From positions 33,887,751-33,951,750 of the forward strand of contig NC_134020.1 in NCBI RefSeq assembly GCF_040712315.1: DNA of 64,000 nucleotides, written 5' to 3'. The stretch comes from Castanea sativa (taxonomy: Eukaryota; Streptophyta; Magnoliopsida; Fagales; Fagaceae). This document shows positions 22,778-34,979 of the stretch, piece after piece (positions within the stretch are counted from its first letter, which is position 1; every line of letters starts with the position of its first letter). The notes under the pieces were generated by a model. It had not been told where the DNA came from, ran no database searches, and saw only the letters and a program-made list of their open reading frames with translations. The position numbers were made by a program, and so were the translations under genes.

Positions 22778-22786
22778 TTCTATGCC

Positions 22787-23613
22787 AAACTTTGCTTAAG
22801 AAAAGACTATTTTATTTTCACTGTTTGCACTTTGCACCTTGAGAAATCTTGCTAGACAAATAATATGAACAAGTCAATCAATGCTCCAATAAGTTGGTTA
22901 TCTGATTGGCGGGTCCATTATGAGATAACTCTTTAACTATTCATGCTTATACAGTCTCTGAGGAAATGAAGTGATTACTGTCACTATAGTTCTAATGGAA
23001 GACTATCTCAATTACACACAAAAAAAAAAAAAAAAGAATGGTAGAATATCATTATGACTTATGAGCTATAATAATCTGTCATTTAAATCTGTCTTTTTCA
23101 TTTTTACGAGTAGTATGATCATATTGTAGTCTTTTTTTTTTACAATATTGTAGTCTTTTTTTTTTCTTTTTTTTTTAAAATTTTATAATCGATAATATAG
23201 TAGTCATACTCATACATACTGATACAATTATAGCAAAAGAAAGGCTTTGTGGTTGAACAGCTTCTTGGTCAAGATCTTCCATTTGATATTGATCAATGAT
23301 TGCTCAACTTAGGAGCGATGGTACATTTCTCCATTCTGATTTATATAATGGATAATTTTGTCGGCAAGTGATTTTTAAACCTCATTACCTCATACCTAAG
23401 CAATGCCAACGAGAATTGAAAAAAATAAATGCGACATTGTTTTCATGTGATTATTACAATTTACGTTTTTATTTTTCTATTTTTGGGTAAGCTTCAGTTA
23501 GTTGTTATGTGGTACCTGAAAAAAAAAACAGTAGCAGCATTTTGAGTGACATTTTAGCCATTTCGCACTATAATGATGGTGGCCCTAGTTTTTTTTTTTT
23601 TTTTGGGTTGACA
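22787..23613. other. Intergenic, no gene seen
   Basis: AT-rich, with A15-type and T-rich homopolymers near 23020, 23140-23175 and 23591. Confidence 0.6.
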
Positions 23614-23621
23614 ATCATAGC

Positions 23622-24394
23622 TAGGGATGGCAATGGGGCGGGGCGAGGCGGGGCCGAAGGATGAGATCTTCGCCCCCGCCCCGTATAGATTTTTCTTGCC
23701 CCATCCCCGCCCCGCCCCGCATGACGGGAAAAATTTCTTACCCCATCTCCGCCCCTTAAGGCCCCGCGAAGACCCTCGAAGCCCCGTCCTACATTGTAAA
23801 ACTTTATTTCTTGTTAATTTTCCCTATAACTATTACCATTTTTTCAAATAAAATGACATGCTTCAATATTAAAAATATACTTGAAATTATAAATAATTTT
23901 ATCCTATTAAATCAAACTAATTTTTAGCAAAAACTAAATAATATTATCTAAATGTTTAACAAGACAATGTCACAACAAAAATCTCATATTATGACACAAA
24001 AATCTCATATTATGTTAATGATGAACAGTAAGTTGAGAAAGACATTTGAATCATGAATGAAAAGAAAAAAAAAAGAGTTAAAATCGGTACCTTATTTCCA
24101 ACTTTGCTTGAGAGAAAAGAAAAGTAGAACCACGTTAGGTAGAATAAAATAAGTTGATGATATTTTTGTTTAAATAGTAGGATTTTAGAGTATGAAAAAA
24201 TTATAACTTAATCCTTATTAACGCAGGGTGGGGCGGGTCTAAAAAGTGTAAACCCATCCCCACCCCGCCCCATGATGCGGGTCTAAAATCTCACCCCATC
24301 CCCGCCCCATCACCTTTGCGGGGCGGGGAAAACCCGCACGGGGCGAAGCGGGGAGGGGCGGGTCAAGCGGGGCGAGGAAAAATTGCCATCCCTA
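23622..24394. mobile_element. Non-autonomous hAT-type element 4 (773 bp)
   Basis: Perfect 8-bp duplication ATCATAGC at 23614-23621 and 24395-24402. Terminal inverted repeats are identical for 13 bp, TAGGGATGGCAAT. GC-rich ends built of GGGGCGGG / CCCCGCCCC words surround an AT-rich centre. No transposase. Confidence 0.95.
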
Positions 24395-24465
24395 ATCATA
24401 GCTCTCGGTCTTAAATGAAAAAGGGTTGTTTTTATTTTTTATTCTAATAAAAGATTTAGAAAAGA

Positions 24466-24655
24466 GAGAAATATTATGTTAGTAACATTTTTTCTCAACA
24501 CTTATACAACAAATTATAAGTAATAGGTTGTTACGGTCTTACAAGTTGTTATTGGTGGACAATAAAAGTAATTTTAATAATAAGTTTAAATTATATTAAT
24601 AATAATTTACCATTTATGATTTATTGTGAACGTGTTTTGATAATATCGTGAATCT
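24466..24655. mobile_element. Degenerate MITE, family E
   Basis: Shares ACAACAAATTATAA, GTTGTTATTGG and a mirrored ATAATAATTTACCATTTATG with the clearer copy at about 40936-41092. Both halves are loosely inverted. No target duplication is clear. Confidence 0.5.
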
Positions 24656-25686
24656 TGTCATAATAGGCTTATAGCATTTCACAAAATAAAAAAATAAAAA
24701 AAGTCTTAAATGAAAAGAAATGGAGCCTAATAAAATGGGTGCCGATATATATATATATTTTAATGAATACGTGTCATATTGATTTGATTGTGTTTCGTTC
24801 ACCAAAAAAAATAAAAAAATAAAAGAAAAAAGAATAAGGAAATTGTGTTTGAGCTATTTTTTCGGATGAGAGTTTGTGTTTGAAGTTTGAACTTGTGTTT
24901 TTATCCATTTATTTACCGTTATCTGTTTTTATTTAAAAGAAAGGATAAGCAGATTTCTCAGGGAACAAACTGTTAAAAATAAGTACTCCCGCCAATTTAC
25001 ATGTACGGTGGGAAAATTTTCTTCTAAAACAAGCAGCTTTTTAAAAAATGGTAAAGGATCTCATCTGATCTCAAAGATAGGTGGGTGTTTAAATTTTAAA
25101 AATTCTTATACATATCAAGTTATCTAGGATGGTCCATATTTTAAATAGAAATAATGAAATACTCTTAGCTGTCTTCATTGATTTTGGACCACTCTGCCTC
25201 ACTATCTGTTTTTCACCTTTTTTTTTTGTTATATCAAATATCTTTTTGATTCTATAGTATCATCACTCATCTACCGTAATTAAAGTACCCCATTGCAGGT
25301 TTCTTTGTCCAAGTTTTTTCTATACAGTATTACCATAGTTTTCAATTATTATTACTTGATTAGGAGCAAATGGATCTATCATTAGTTCCTTTTTTCTTGG
25401 TATGAAATTATTGAGTAATACGCGTATTAGCTGCAAGCAGTGAGCTAGAGAGAGACACGCACACAGAAAGAGACTCTGCAAGAGGCATTAATGGGTCGGC
25501 CAAGATACGTCATTGAGAAAGCACAAAAAGGGTTCTTTCGTTTTCAATCGGTGCACTGAATACAGAGTGACTGTGAATACACTTCACAATCACATTTCAT
25601 GAAAATCATAAAGCATCATCACCCATCAAATTAGTCGACTAGATTTGTTTAAACCAGAGCTTAGAGAGATAAAGATTTGATCTTGA
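24656..25686. other. Upstream region of the RING gene
   Basis: AT-rich spacer, then from about 25440 a leader-like stretch with GAGAGAGACACGCACACAG that probably belongs to the 5' UTR of the + strand gene. No confident TATA box. Confidence 0.45.
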
Positions 25687-28600
25687 ATGGAGACACCCGT
25701 GACTGCCACTGCCAACAGTTCTTCTTCTTCTCCTTCTGGGAATAGTAGTAGTAGTAGTAGTAGTGACAGTAGTGGCAATGGACTTCGAAGATTCGGGTTT
25801 CGAGTGGCGGTTTTGAATTTCGTACAGAGTCCATTAACATCCTTGTTTGAAAATTCTGGTTTACTAGGAGGCAGAAGATCAGTTATCATGTCTGATTCTC
25901 AGGAAACAGCTGATCAAATCGAGGAGGATGAGGAGGAGGAAGAGCTCTCTATCAGAATTGTTGGTGCAACAGAGTCAGAGGCAGAGGGTTTCATGGCTCA
26001 TTCAGAACCTGAACAATCTGCATCAGATGCCGGAAATGGGTCCCCGGACGATCTTACTAATTCTGGAAGAAGAAGAAGCAGTAGCAGTGGTAGCAGTAGC
26101 AGATATGATATTCAGCATTTGGCCAAATGGGTTGAGGAGATCCTCCCTTATTCTTTGCTTCTTTTTATCGTCTTCATTCGTCAGCATGTCAAAGGTATTT
26201 ATTAATGTCTCACTCCTCTTTCAAATGACCATTATGATCTAATGTTGTGCAACAACTTCAGGTTTTGCTGTTGTTATTTCGATCGCTGCTGTCATGTTCA
26301 AATCCAATGATATTCTTAAAAAGCAGACTGCTCTTAAGGTTCTCTGTTATATGCATTCAGTTTATTACTCAGTTGTTCCTTTTTTAATTTTTAATTTTTT
26401 AATTTTCCTTGGTTTGAAGTTTTTGATTTGATGGTTCCACTTTCACAGGAGGAGAGGAAAACCTCTGTGCTTGTCAGCATCGCTCTGGTATTTATGCTTC
26501 AAGTCGTTTTGATTTATTTGTGGCATCGAGATACTGATCTCCTATACGCCTTGGTCTTTCTTCCCCCAAAAGCAGTACCTCCCTTTTTGCACGCTATATT
26601 TATCATCACCATGAATGGTATGTATCGTATGTAATTCAGCGGATCACTTTTTTTATTGCTTTTTGACTAGCAAATCTTAAATTTGCCTTTGAATCACTTA
26701 GCTAACTATATCTATGAAGATTTCTATAAACTTATGACTTGGTTATTCGTTTCTTATAATTCCGTGCTCCCTTGTAATAAACCAGGAAATTAGATGAAAA
26801 TATATACTAATGGTACATTTAACCTTTTCTGCTATCACGATATTGAATTGAGATTAAAAAAAATGGTCCCATATCATGTTCTGTTTGTTTCTAGCTGTTT
26901 TTCTTCCTTGAATGGTGGACATAAATCCTATACCCATATAATGATAGACCTTGGTATGCTTGTTATGTTATGTGTATCAGTGTGTGATCTAGCTGGGTTT
27001 GAATAGACCTTCTCTTGAAAATTAGCTTATGTAATATTAATTGATACTTTCTTCAAGAATGGCAAACAAATATACCTCTACTTGTAGACATTTTGCGCAT
27101 CCATTCAACTGAATGCCATATATTACTGAGGTCTCAATAATGGTTGTCTTTTCAGACATTATGGTGCGGCAGGCAGCAATGGCCCTCAAATGTATGCTTT
27201 TGATATATTACAAGAATTGCAGAGGCCATGACTACCGTAAACAGGTTACTTATGTTACATTTAGTCAGTGCTCTCCATGAACTACTTCTCAATTTTCTTC
27301 TTTTGATGTGTTAAATTCCAATGACTGTTGAAGGCCTCTGTTTATCCAGGGTCAAATGCTAACTCTTGTTGAGTATACCTTGCTGCTGTACCGTGCCTTG
27401 TTGCCTACACCTGTTTGGTATCGCTTCTTTTTAAATAAAGGATATGGAAGCATTGTTTCTTCCTTAACAACAGGGTTGTATTTAACCCTCAAGTTTAAAT
27501 CAATTATAGAGAAGGTATGATTTTCTTCAAATACGTAATCCCATCTATATGAACTCTCTCATGCTTTCTTCTGCTCTTCTTATAAGAACTCCTCAAAAGG
27601 CCACTGAATTTTGATAGTATTATCTTATATTATTACTTAATGATATGGAATTCAAGGTCCACCCCTTCATTGCTGCATTGAAGGCCTTAAGGAGTAAGGA
27701 GATGCATTACGGCTCATATGCCACGGCAGAACAGGTCAGTTGGTCTATCTGCATTTCTCAATAAATAACACAATTGAGAAGAGATAATTATTAATAAAAG
27801 GTAAACATATGGTAATCTTCCAAATATGTTATTTCCTTTATATTGGAGCAATAATTTTAAGGGATCATTGCAACTATGGAGTATTCATTTTAGTTCAATC
27901 CTTAGTTTTTAAAACGGCAAAGAGGGGGGGGGGGGGGGGGGGCTGTGATTATCTCCTTTAAATTGCAAACAGACAATATCCTTCTTGTTCTTGTTCTTAG
28001 ACAGAGACTTTAGTGGATATAATTCTCTCTCTCATTTACTTCAACTCATAAGATAACCAGCATGGACGGTGCCTGGTGCAATGATTTTCTTATACTTCTT
28101 TCATTTGTTTCATAAGAGGTATTGACACGTTCTAAGTTGTCGTTAATTTAACTGTAGGTCAATGCAGCAGGGAATCTCTGTGCTATCTGCCAGGAAAAGA
28201 TGCATGCTCCAATTATGCTTCGCTGTAAACACATATTCTGCGAAGAATGTGTATCAGAATGGTCATATTTTTAACTCCAGTCTCTCTATACAAATTAGGA
28301 ATATAGTTTTTTTAATCCATACTTCTTACCATATTGCTGTTCTATGCGTTTAGATGTTAATCTGATAATTTATCCCTTGATTGAATTTAGTATCTTAGCC
28401 ACAGCACTAGTCATGAATATATATAGGATAAAGGCACAGTCATATAATGTGAATGTTATTGTTTATTAATTCTACTTGGGTGGATTGCTTTTTGAAGAGG
28501 GGGAGGGGGAGGGGGGAGTTAAATTTTTTTTTTTTTTTTTATTTTAATTTCTGTATCTGCTTGAGTTGTTTCACTTTGTTGTACACAATATACTTGATTA

Positions 28601-29500
28601 AATACTGGATCAATTTTTTGAACCAGAAATAACTGATTTGTGGTTTTATAGAACCTTCAATAATAAGAAATTCAGTGTCTAAAACCTTTTACATTTGTCT
28701 TGTTCTCAATAGGCTATATGTTTAATGTCTTATATTTGGAGGATTTGAGTCCTGGTTTCTATGCAATGGTTTCTTTTATAGTTTAGTGAAAATTTGTCCA
28801 AAAATCCTTATATTTTACTATTAAAGATCAAGGTTCCGAAACCTGCATATCATTTTGGTCTCTGGCTATGCAAAATCTATTTTCTTTAACTATCATTAGA
28901 GTAATTTGATTTTGGATGACTTATCAACATCATTTTTGGGCTGAATGACATATTCTTATTGCACATCAATCTTATGGTGATGTTTTATCTAATTTGCTGT
29001 CAACATCTTAAAGTTACATGTAGCCTTCAATGCTGATAAGTTTAGCCTTGAATTCTCTTGTTAATTTCTGTTATTCTATTTGTGCGTGCGTTGTAGACTT
29101 GGAGCCTCAGTCGTTTACTTGTATTCCATCTGCTATACTCCCTCATGTCTTAGCAGTGGTGTTCAACAAACTGCTTGATATTAATTGGTTTACTATCCAA
29201 TAGTGAAGCTACAGTTCCAATCACATCACTGTAAAGTACCATGGAAAAAAAAAATGCTGTCTACTTGAAAAGAATTTATGTATGCATGTTTGTTGCTTGC
29301 TTGTGCTGTTGGGTACCAAACTTCATACAGATTGATTATACATGTTTGTTTTTGCTTGGGTTCTTACAGGGAGTTTATTTTACCATGTCTTCAGGTTTGA
29401 GCGAGAAAGGACATGCCCATTGTGCAGGGTCTTGGTTAAAGCAGCAGATATCAAATCTTACAGTGATGGATCAACTAGTTTGTCTGTCCAGTTATTTTAA
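25687..29500 (+). CDS. RNFT1/RNFT2-like multi-pass membrane RING E3 ubiquitin ligase
   Basis: Eight exons with GT-AG introns: 25687-26194, 26262-26338, 26449-26617, 27156-27244, 27350-27514, 27657-27734, 28158-28261 and 29395-29500, giving 431 residues. The N-terminus is Ser-rich (a TAG-type repeat encodes a Ser run) with an acidic EEDEEEEE patch. Hydrophobic segments lie near 153-164, 171-181, 200-220 and 226-250, with another in exons 4-5. The C-terminal RING is C3HC4: C370, C373, C385, H387, C390, C393, C404, C407, with Pro405 after the seventh ligand. The order of membrane spans then RING matches RNFT-type ligases of internal membranes in animals; substrates in plants are unknown to me. 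All phases agree and there is no frameshift. Intron 7 is 1.1 kb. It converges with the next gene. Confidence 0.92.
27924..27942 (+). repeat. Homopolymer of 19 G in intron 6 of the RING gene
   Basis: An uninterrupted G run on the coding strand; a second G-rich run (GAGGGGGAGGGGGAGG) lies at about 28497-28515 in intron 7. Confidence 0.9.
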
Positions 29501-30251
29501 GATCTACTTGCTAAAGAAGATAAAAGAAGTAAAGAATTGCCTTGGAAATGAAAGATCATTGCCATATATATTATATTCTTGATGCGCTACAGTAACTTAT
29601 AATTCCATTCTTTCCACCACTGCTGTTAGTTGAGGAGAGGTACTAAAGGTGGCAGCATTCGTTCATAAGTTGTATCTATGAGGGGGATATAATCCCCAAG
29701 CCAATTAATATATGTTAACCACAGAAACATTCTTGTTCATATATTATTGTCTTTAGATATGTGTATAAGTAAAACGTCTCTCTGTCTCCAGGCAAAACAT
29801 TCATCATTCATTCACTATACTTGAATATGCAGATTCTATTTATATCTGATCTTTAACTCTGGAAATTGTGCACAAACTCCCGCTGATTGGAACAGTCCCA
29901 AGAATCCACAATCCAATTTGAAAGAAAGCACAGGATAAGCTTTCACAAAGAACCACTGAAGTGACTATCATAGTTCATACGTGACAAAGCCTAAAAGCTA
30001 ATAATAAAAGGAATAAAATTACTTCTTTTCAGCCAGGCAATGAGCAAGACTAATAATAATAATCATAATAATATATAAAAACAAGAAAATCATATTGTTA
30101 CATTTCAAACCTTTGTTGAAACATGGAATACAAGACGTTCCCAATTAAAGATAAGCATTTATAATATCTTTTGCAATCCTAATGGAGTTGTACAAGCTTG
30201 TTTATGTGGCATTTGGGAAGATGACCCCCCTCAGCTCAGTGTGGTCTTCCG
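29501..30251. other. Convergent intergenic space (3' UTRs of both neighbours)
   Basis: About 750 bp between the stop codons of two genes pointing at each other. AATAAAA-like signals are present (about 30001-30020), but no poly(A) site can be fixed. Confidence 0.6.
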
Positions 30252-33200
30252 TCACTTGCGAACAGCTCCAGGAGGCGGTTGTGGAGTCGGTGCTGAGGAA
30301 ATAGAGTTGAGATTTGACCCTGAGGTTCCCAAGATGGGGTAAACTTCAGTGACCTGTTCAGTGCCCTCATCCAAGTATACAACATCCTGCATAGTGAGCT
30401 GGTGGTACTCAACAACCTCCCTTAGGAAGCAATTCTCACGTGCATAGACTGAGTTTTCATGGGCCAATCTGGCCTTCTCTGCCAGAAGTGTTTCAAGTTG
30501 AAGCCGTATCTGGAATAGAAATATAGGCATCAGAATTCAGAATTATTTGATGCACCAATAACAAAATGCTTCAACAGAATGTTGCCTACTAATAGAAATA
30601 ACAACTAAAAATGGATTGCAAATGTAAACATGAGTTCTATGAGCAATTAGGTTAACAATTGAGTTAAAAGGGAGTTAAATTCAGTTGCTCATGCCACAAC
30701 CCAAGTTTCTGTTGTAATATTTCTTCCTTGCCTCACTCTGTTTTGGGTGCATGGAATATGGATTTGGCTTCCTTTTAGTTTAATGGAACCTTTATCTTAG
30801 GAAAAAAAAGGTTAACAATCAAGTTACAGGGTTTCAAAGTTATGTACCACATTTACCCCAAATAAAATGGTGATGTACCACAAAAAGATTTAACCAAATT
30901 TGCCCTATGTGGAGGCAATCAAGAAAGCTGCCTATGTAAATATGTTATCCAAAAAAAAAGGGGGGCTAATCCTAGAATCTTGCTTGCAAAATGGGAAATA
31001 GCCACTGGTTCATCTCTCAATGAAATCAAATTATACTGAGGTGTACATTTATAAGCCATTGCTAATATTTAAATCAACTGCTGCCTTTCTTCTTTCTATT
31101 ATTATTTTACCCAGCAAACAGGTTTCAATGACTCCATCAACAATTATGGTTAGAAAAATGTTAATACATAAAGCACTGCTTTAAACTATAAAGGGAACGG
31201 TACAGCTTTAAGTACATAAAATGGTAGTGATATTTCGCTTTTATTAAAAAAAAATGGAAAGAGGGTAGTTGCATGCATTCGCCTCATCTATTATTTGCTT
31301 TGGAAAACACTGCCTAGAGATTTGGAAATTAAAATTTATTGCCTGATTATAATATGAATTTCAAGGTATGCATAAGTTTTTTAGTTAATCTTATACCAAG
31401 AAGTCATTAAATGATGACATGTGATCTTATTTTGTTGAGAATTTTGGGTTTAGAGCACTAATAGAGAACTTGACTGATGATGATAATTGTTGGTATGAGA
31501 ATAGCAACTTTTAGGGGGTGTTTGGCAAGCTTGTTTAAACACATTTTCATACATTTTAAACAACATTTCACACTTTTTTATCCACACGTATATCAAAAAC
31601 ACCCAAACAACATAACTTAAACTACTTTCTCAAACACCCTCTTAATATCTAAAACATTAAGTGGTTCTTTAAAAATATAATTTAAATGGGGGGTGGTTGT
31701 GTATAATTTATCAAAAGAATAGAAACATAAGAAGAGAAGAAAATAGTTTCAGATCACCATCTTCAAGATTGCCTCAATAAATTAAAAAATGGAAATGGAA
31801 AAGGAAAAGGAAAACTAAAAGGAAAGAAAATCCTAGAATAAAGGGGAAACAATGCATACCAAATCATCATCTTCTGGGTTGCTTCCCCTTTCACGATTCT
31901 CCCGAAGAATTTTATTTTCTTCCTCCAGCTGAGCACATCGCTCCTTTGCAAAAGCCAGATCTGCTTTGACAGTCTTCAACTCCCGAAGAAGAAGCTTTGC
32001 TTTTGCAGCCATTGCCATAGCAACCTGTAATGAAAACCAAAGAGAAAATTAAGAATCTCAGTATAAATACAATGTTATAACATCAAGAAAATTAGCATGC
32101 CCTTGTTATCCTGGAAATAATTTCGAAGTTCCAAAACCCTCCTCTAATCTATTTTCCTTCTCTCCTTTCCCACTTTAAAGTAACATACAGCTTACGTATG
32201 AGATCTAGGGGGCACTGTAAGTGCGGGTTACTCTATGCAGAAGGGGGCACAAAATACAGAAAACCTAATGTGAGACAAATAGGACTTGTGGCATATCAAT
32301 TGAATAAATCAAGGTTAACATGTCCGTACAAAAAGCCAATCTCTGGAGCTGCTTCTAGGGCCAGAAGAAAAAAATTGCACAAAATTTATAGCAACTGACA
32401 AATTCAAGTATTTCTATTGTATGAACCAGTGATACAAGGTTGCCACCTTACGTCGCGAGATGCCTTCAGTTGAAGTCCTTGGTCAGTTTGCATCTGGGGT
32501 TGCATCTGTGGTTGTTGCCATGCATTACTACGGTTTGGCACCTGATTCTGTGCCTCAGAACCGCCAGGCTTTTTCTTCATATGCTTGCGAGTTTCTTGAA
32601 TGATGTCTGCAGTCCGACTTTCCACAATAGTAAGACCCTCCTGAAAATTGAAACAGCATTAATTCAAATGATAGAATTGGTACAAAATCTGATTACTGAG
32701 CAGTTTACAGATGTAAAGATAGATGTATTAGTGGAACAAGTGGAGAAATTTGCATAATGGTGAATGCTTGCCTAGAAAGAAAGAGAGAGAGAGATATTCA
32801 TTATCACCAAACAAACATAGATTATACTTCATGCTTCAGAAAATGGCATAAATAGCAGGAAAATTTGCAACTACTCCTAAGGAATGGAACTAACCTCTAA
32901 GGCATTACCAATGGTGCCACCAATATAATTAAGAGAAGATGCAATGGCACCTAACCCCTTCTGTCGTGCAGGACCATCTGTGTTTTGACGTATCTCATCT
33001 GAGTGATTTGAATTTTCAAACTGCAAATAGGACACACAAATACAAACAGCATCACACATTACAAGTCCGCAGACATACAGGGATCCAACCACAAAGTTTT
33101 GGGAAACTGCAATTTTCAATATATAGTGATTTGTAAAGTATGATGAACTAACATGGAATATAAGCTTTCCTAAGTTGAGTAGCTGATTACAGTTAAGAAT

Positions 33201-33949
33201 AATCCTAAAAAATTTTCACCATTTTGGACCATTTTCCTTCTAGATTTTTTTTTTTTTTTTTTGGGGGGGGACATACAAATACAATACTGAAAAGCTCACC
33301 TTGCCCATTGTGGGTGTAGCTGCAGACATGGGAGACCTTTTCCTTTCAGGCGATTCAAAATGTTGGGGTTCGGTATCCTCATCAAGAATGGCTTTAGCTT
33401 TTCTAGCTAAAACACCCCAAAACCCATGTTTGGATTCATTCATACTTTTCATTGATGTATACTCATAAGGCTTGGAATCCTACATTTACAAATAACACAA
33501 CACAATTGGCACATAAAAAAACCCAAATAGTAAAACACCCACACCAACACAAACTAAACAAACGCATTTATATCAGCAGAGTTGTAAACAAAAGAAAAGA
33601 GAAAAAGCACCTGGAGGGAAACTGGAGGAGAAGATCTGGTGGGGTTGGGAGAGCGAGAAGAGGAAGAAGAGGAAGGAGAGAGAGGAGAAGAGTGGCCATA
33701 ACCATAAGCAGAGGAGAGGGAAGAGTCACGGTGGGCCGAAGATGCTCTTATAGCCTTTGCCGCTAGAGATGCCGGAGATTGAGCCTGACTCTGAGCCTTG
33801 TGAATTCTTTGATGTTGTGGTTGTTTTTGTGGTTCAGCATCAACAGCATCAATGTCATCCTCGTCTTCCAGAAAAATGGGGGGATGTCTTGATAAAGATG
33901 ACGATGATGTTGTTCCCTGTTGCTGTTGTTGCTTCCTTCTATACGCCAT
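30252..33949 (-). CDS. Plant coiled-coil protein of unknown function
   Basis: Six exons on the - strand: 33949-33611, 33479-33300, 33020-32895, 32640-32452, 32024-31860 and 30509-30252. All introns are phase 0 with GT-AG borders, giving 418 residues. Exon 1 encodes a low-complexity basic/Ser-rich region with Q7-Q11 and a Ser run. Exon 2 has [19 protein letters not shown], exon 3 [20 protein letters not shown] and exon 4 a Gln/Met-rich stretch. Exons 5-6 form a coiled coil at about residues 283-370 ([39 protein letters not shown]), followed by a Pro-rich tail. No transmembrane segment, enzyme motif or zinc site is visible. I recognise no named family; a golgin- or tropomyosin-like structural role is only a guess from the coiled coil. 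The open frame continues upstream of 33949, but that is the first ATG. Confidence 0.85.
31514..31641. mobile_element. Tourist-like MITE in intron 5 of the coiled-coil gene (128 bp)
   Basis: TTA is duplicated at 31511-31513 and 31642-31644. Ends are GGGGGTGTTTGG and, inverted, GAGGGTGTTTGA. A TTA duplication with GTGTTTGG ends is typical of PIF/Harbinger-derived MITEs. Confidence 0.85.
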
Positions 33950-33953
33950 TATA

Positions 33954-34001
33954 CCTCTCAAAATCAAATCTTTTAATGTTACATGATTTGATTTTGAGAG
34001 G
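33954..34001 (-). promoter_or_regulatory. 17-bp perfect hairpin with a start-stop uORF, just before the start codon
   Basis: CCTCTCAAAATCAAATC (33954-33970) and its exact reverse complement (33985-34001) flank a 14-base loop. On the coding (-) strand the loop reads ATGTAACATTAAAA, so it contains ATG directly followed by TAA. The stem ends four bases upstream of the main ATG at 33949. If transcribed, it would hinder or tune scanning; the transcription start is unknown. Confidence 0.8.
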
Positions 34002-34979
34002 ATTCATTCAAAAGGAAATTTCCCTTTTTTTTTTCTTTTCTTCTCCCAAATACTAATACAGACAAACACAGATAGATCTGAACTGGGTTTCTAGTATTAT
34101 TGTTGTTGTTGCTGATGTTGTTGTTGTTTTTTTGGCTCAAATTTATTGTCCTTCGTCGTCAACGCACTCTTTCCTATGTATGTATCCTTTTACCTAGTTC
34201 CTAGTACCGAATTCTGGATTTGTTTTTTAGTTTTTACCCTTTTTTTTATTTATGTAAGTACTACATGGTCTGGTCTGGTCTGATCTGGTCTGGTATGGGA
34301 CTAGTCGGTGCTTGACATTTTTTTTTTTTCTGTTTGATCCTTATTCCTTAGCCCATACCTTTACTCTTAGCTCTTACTACTAGTTAGTGCAATTTTTTCT
34401 ATATGGGCTTTGATGGCCTGTTTTTCTTTTCGCTAGGCCGGGTTTTCTCTTACACATTTTTAGTATTAGCTATGCTGCTTTGTTAAAGCCCAATACTAAA
34501 GCCTAATTATTAATACAATAACTTTGTCACTGGTAATGGCCCTGGGTTCACTAGTACAACTACTTTCACTTTGTTTAGGTAAACTTCTGAATTAGAAGTT
34601 CTGATATATGCTCTTTTTGCATCTAGTTTTATACTTTGCCTACTACTAAATCTGATTTTGTAGTAAATCGAAAAAGTGAATCAGATTTTGTGAATCAGAT
34701 TTTGTGGTACTACTAAATCCGATTCACTATACTTGAGTGGTACTACTAAATGTGTTTGTTTAGTCATTGATAACATCACAAAATCCAATTTAAATTTAAA
34801 TATATATACTCAAATAGTACTACTACTAAATATAATTGTTTAATTATCGATAACATCACAGAATCCAATATACCTGTTCAACGATAAATAGGCAAGATTT
34901 TAAAAATTACATGGCCTAATTAACCTAAATAAATCTTGAGAATTCTAACCCACTTCAAACCAACCAAATATTCTTTATT
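34002..34979. other. Upstream region of the coiled-coil gene
   Basis: Contains a GTTGTTGTT-rich patch (34100-34130), a GGTCT repeat (about 34266-34297) and a pair of related 50-bp blocks (about 34738-34788 and 34816-34869, both with GATAACATCACA). No further gene. Confidence 0.55.

Noticed and set aside
29369..29394. Alternative acceptor TTCTTACAGG before exon 8 of the RING gene
   Set aside because: Using it would shift the frame and lose the last RING Cys pair; the acceptor at 29393-29394 keeps the RING intact.
33950..33967. Extension of the coiled-coil protein by six residues upstream
   Set aside because: The extension would begin with TTG; the first ATG is at 33949 and the extra bases belong to the hairpin.
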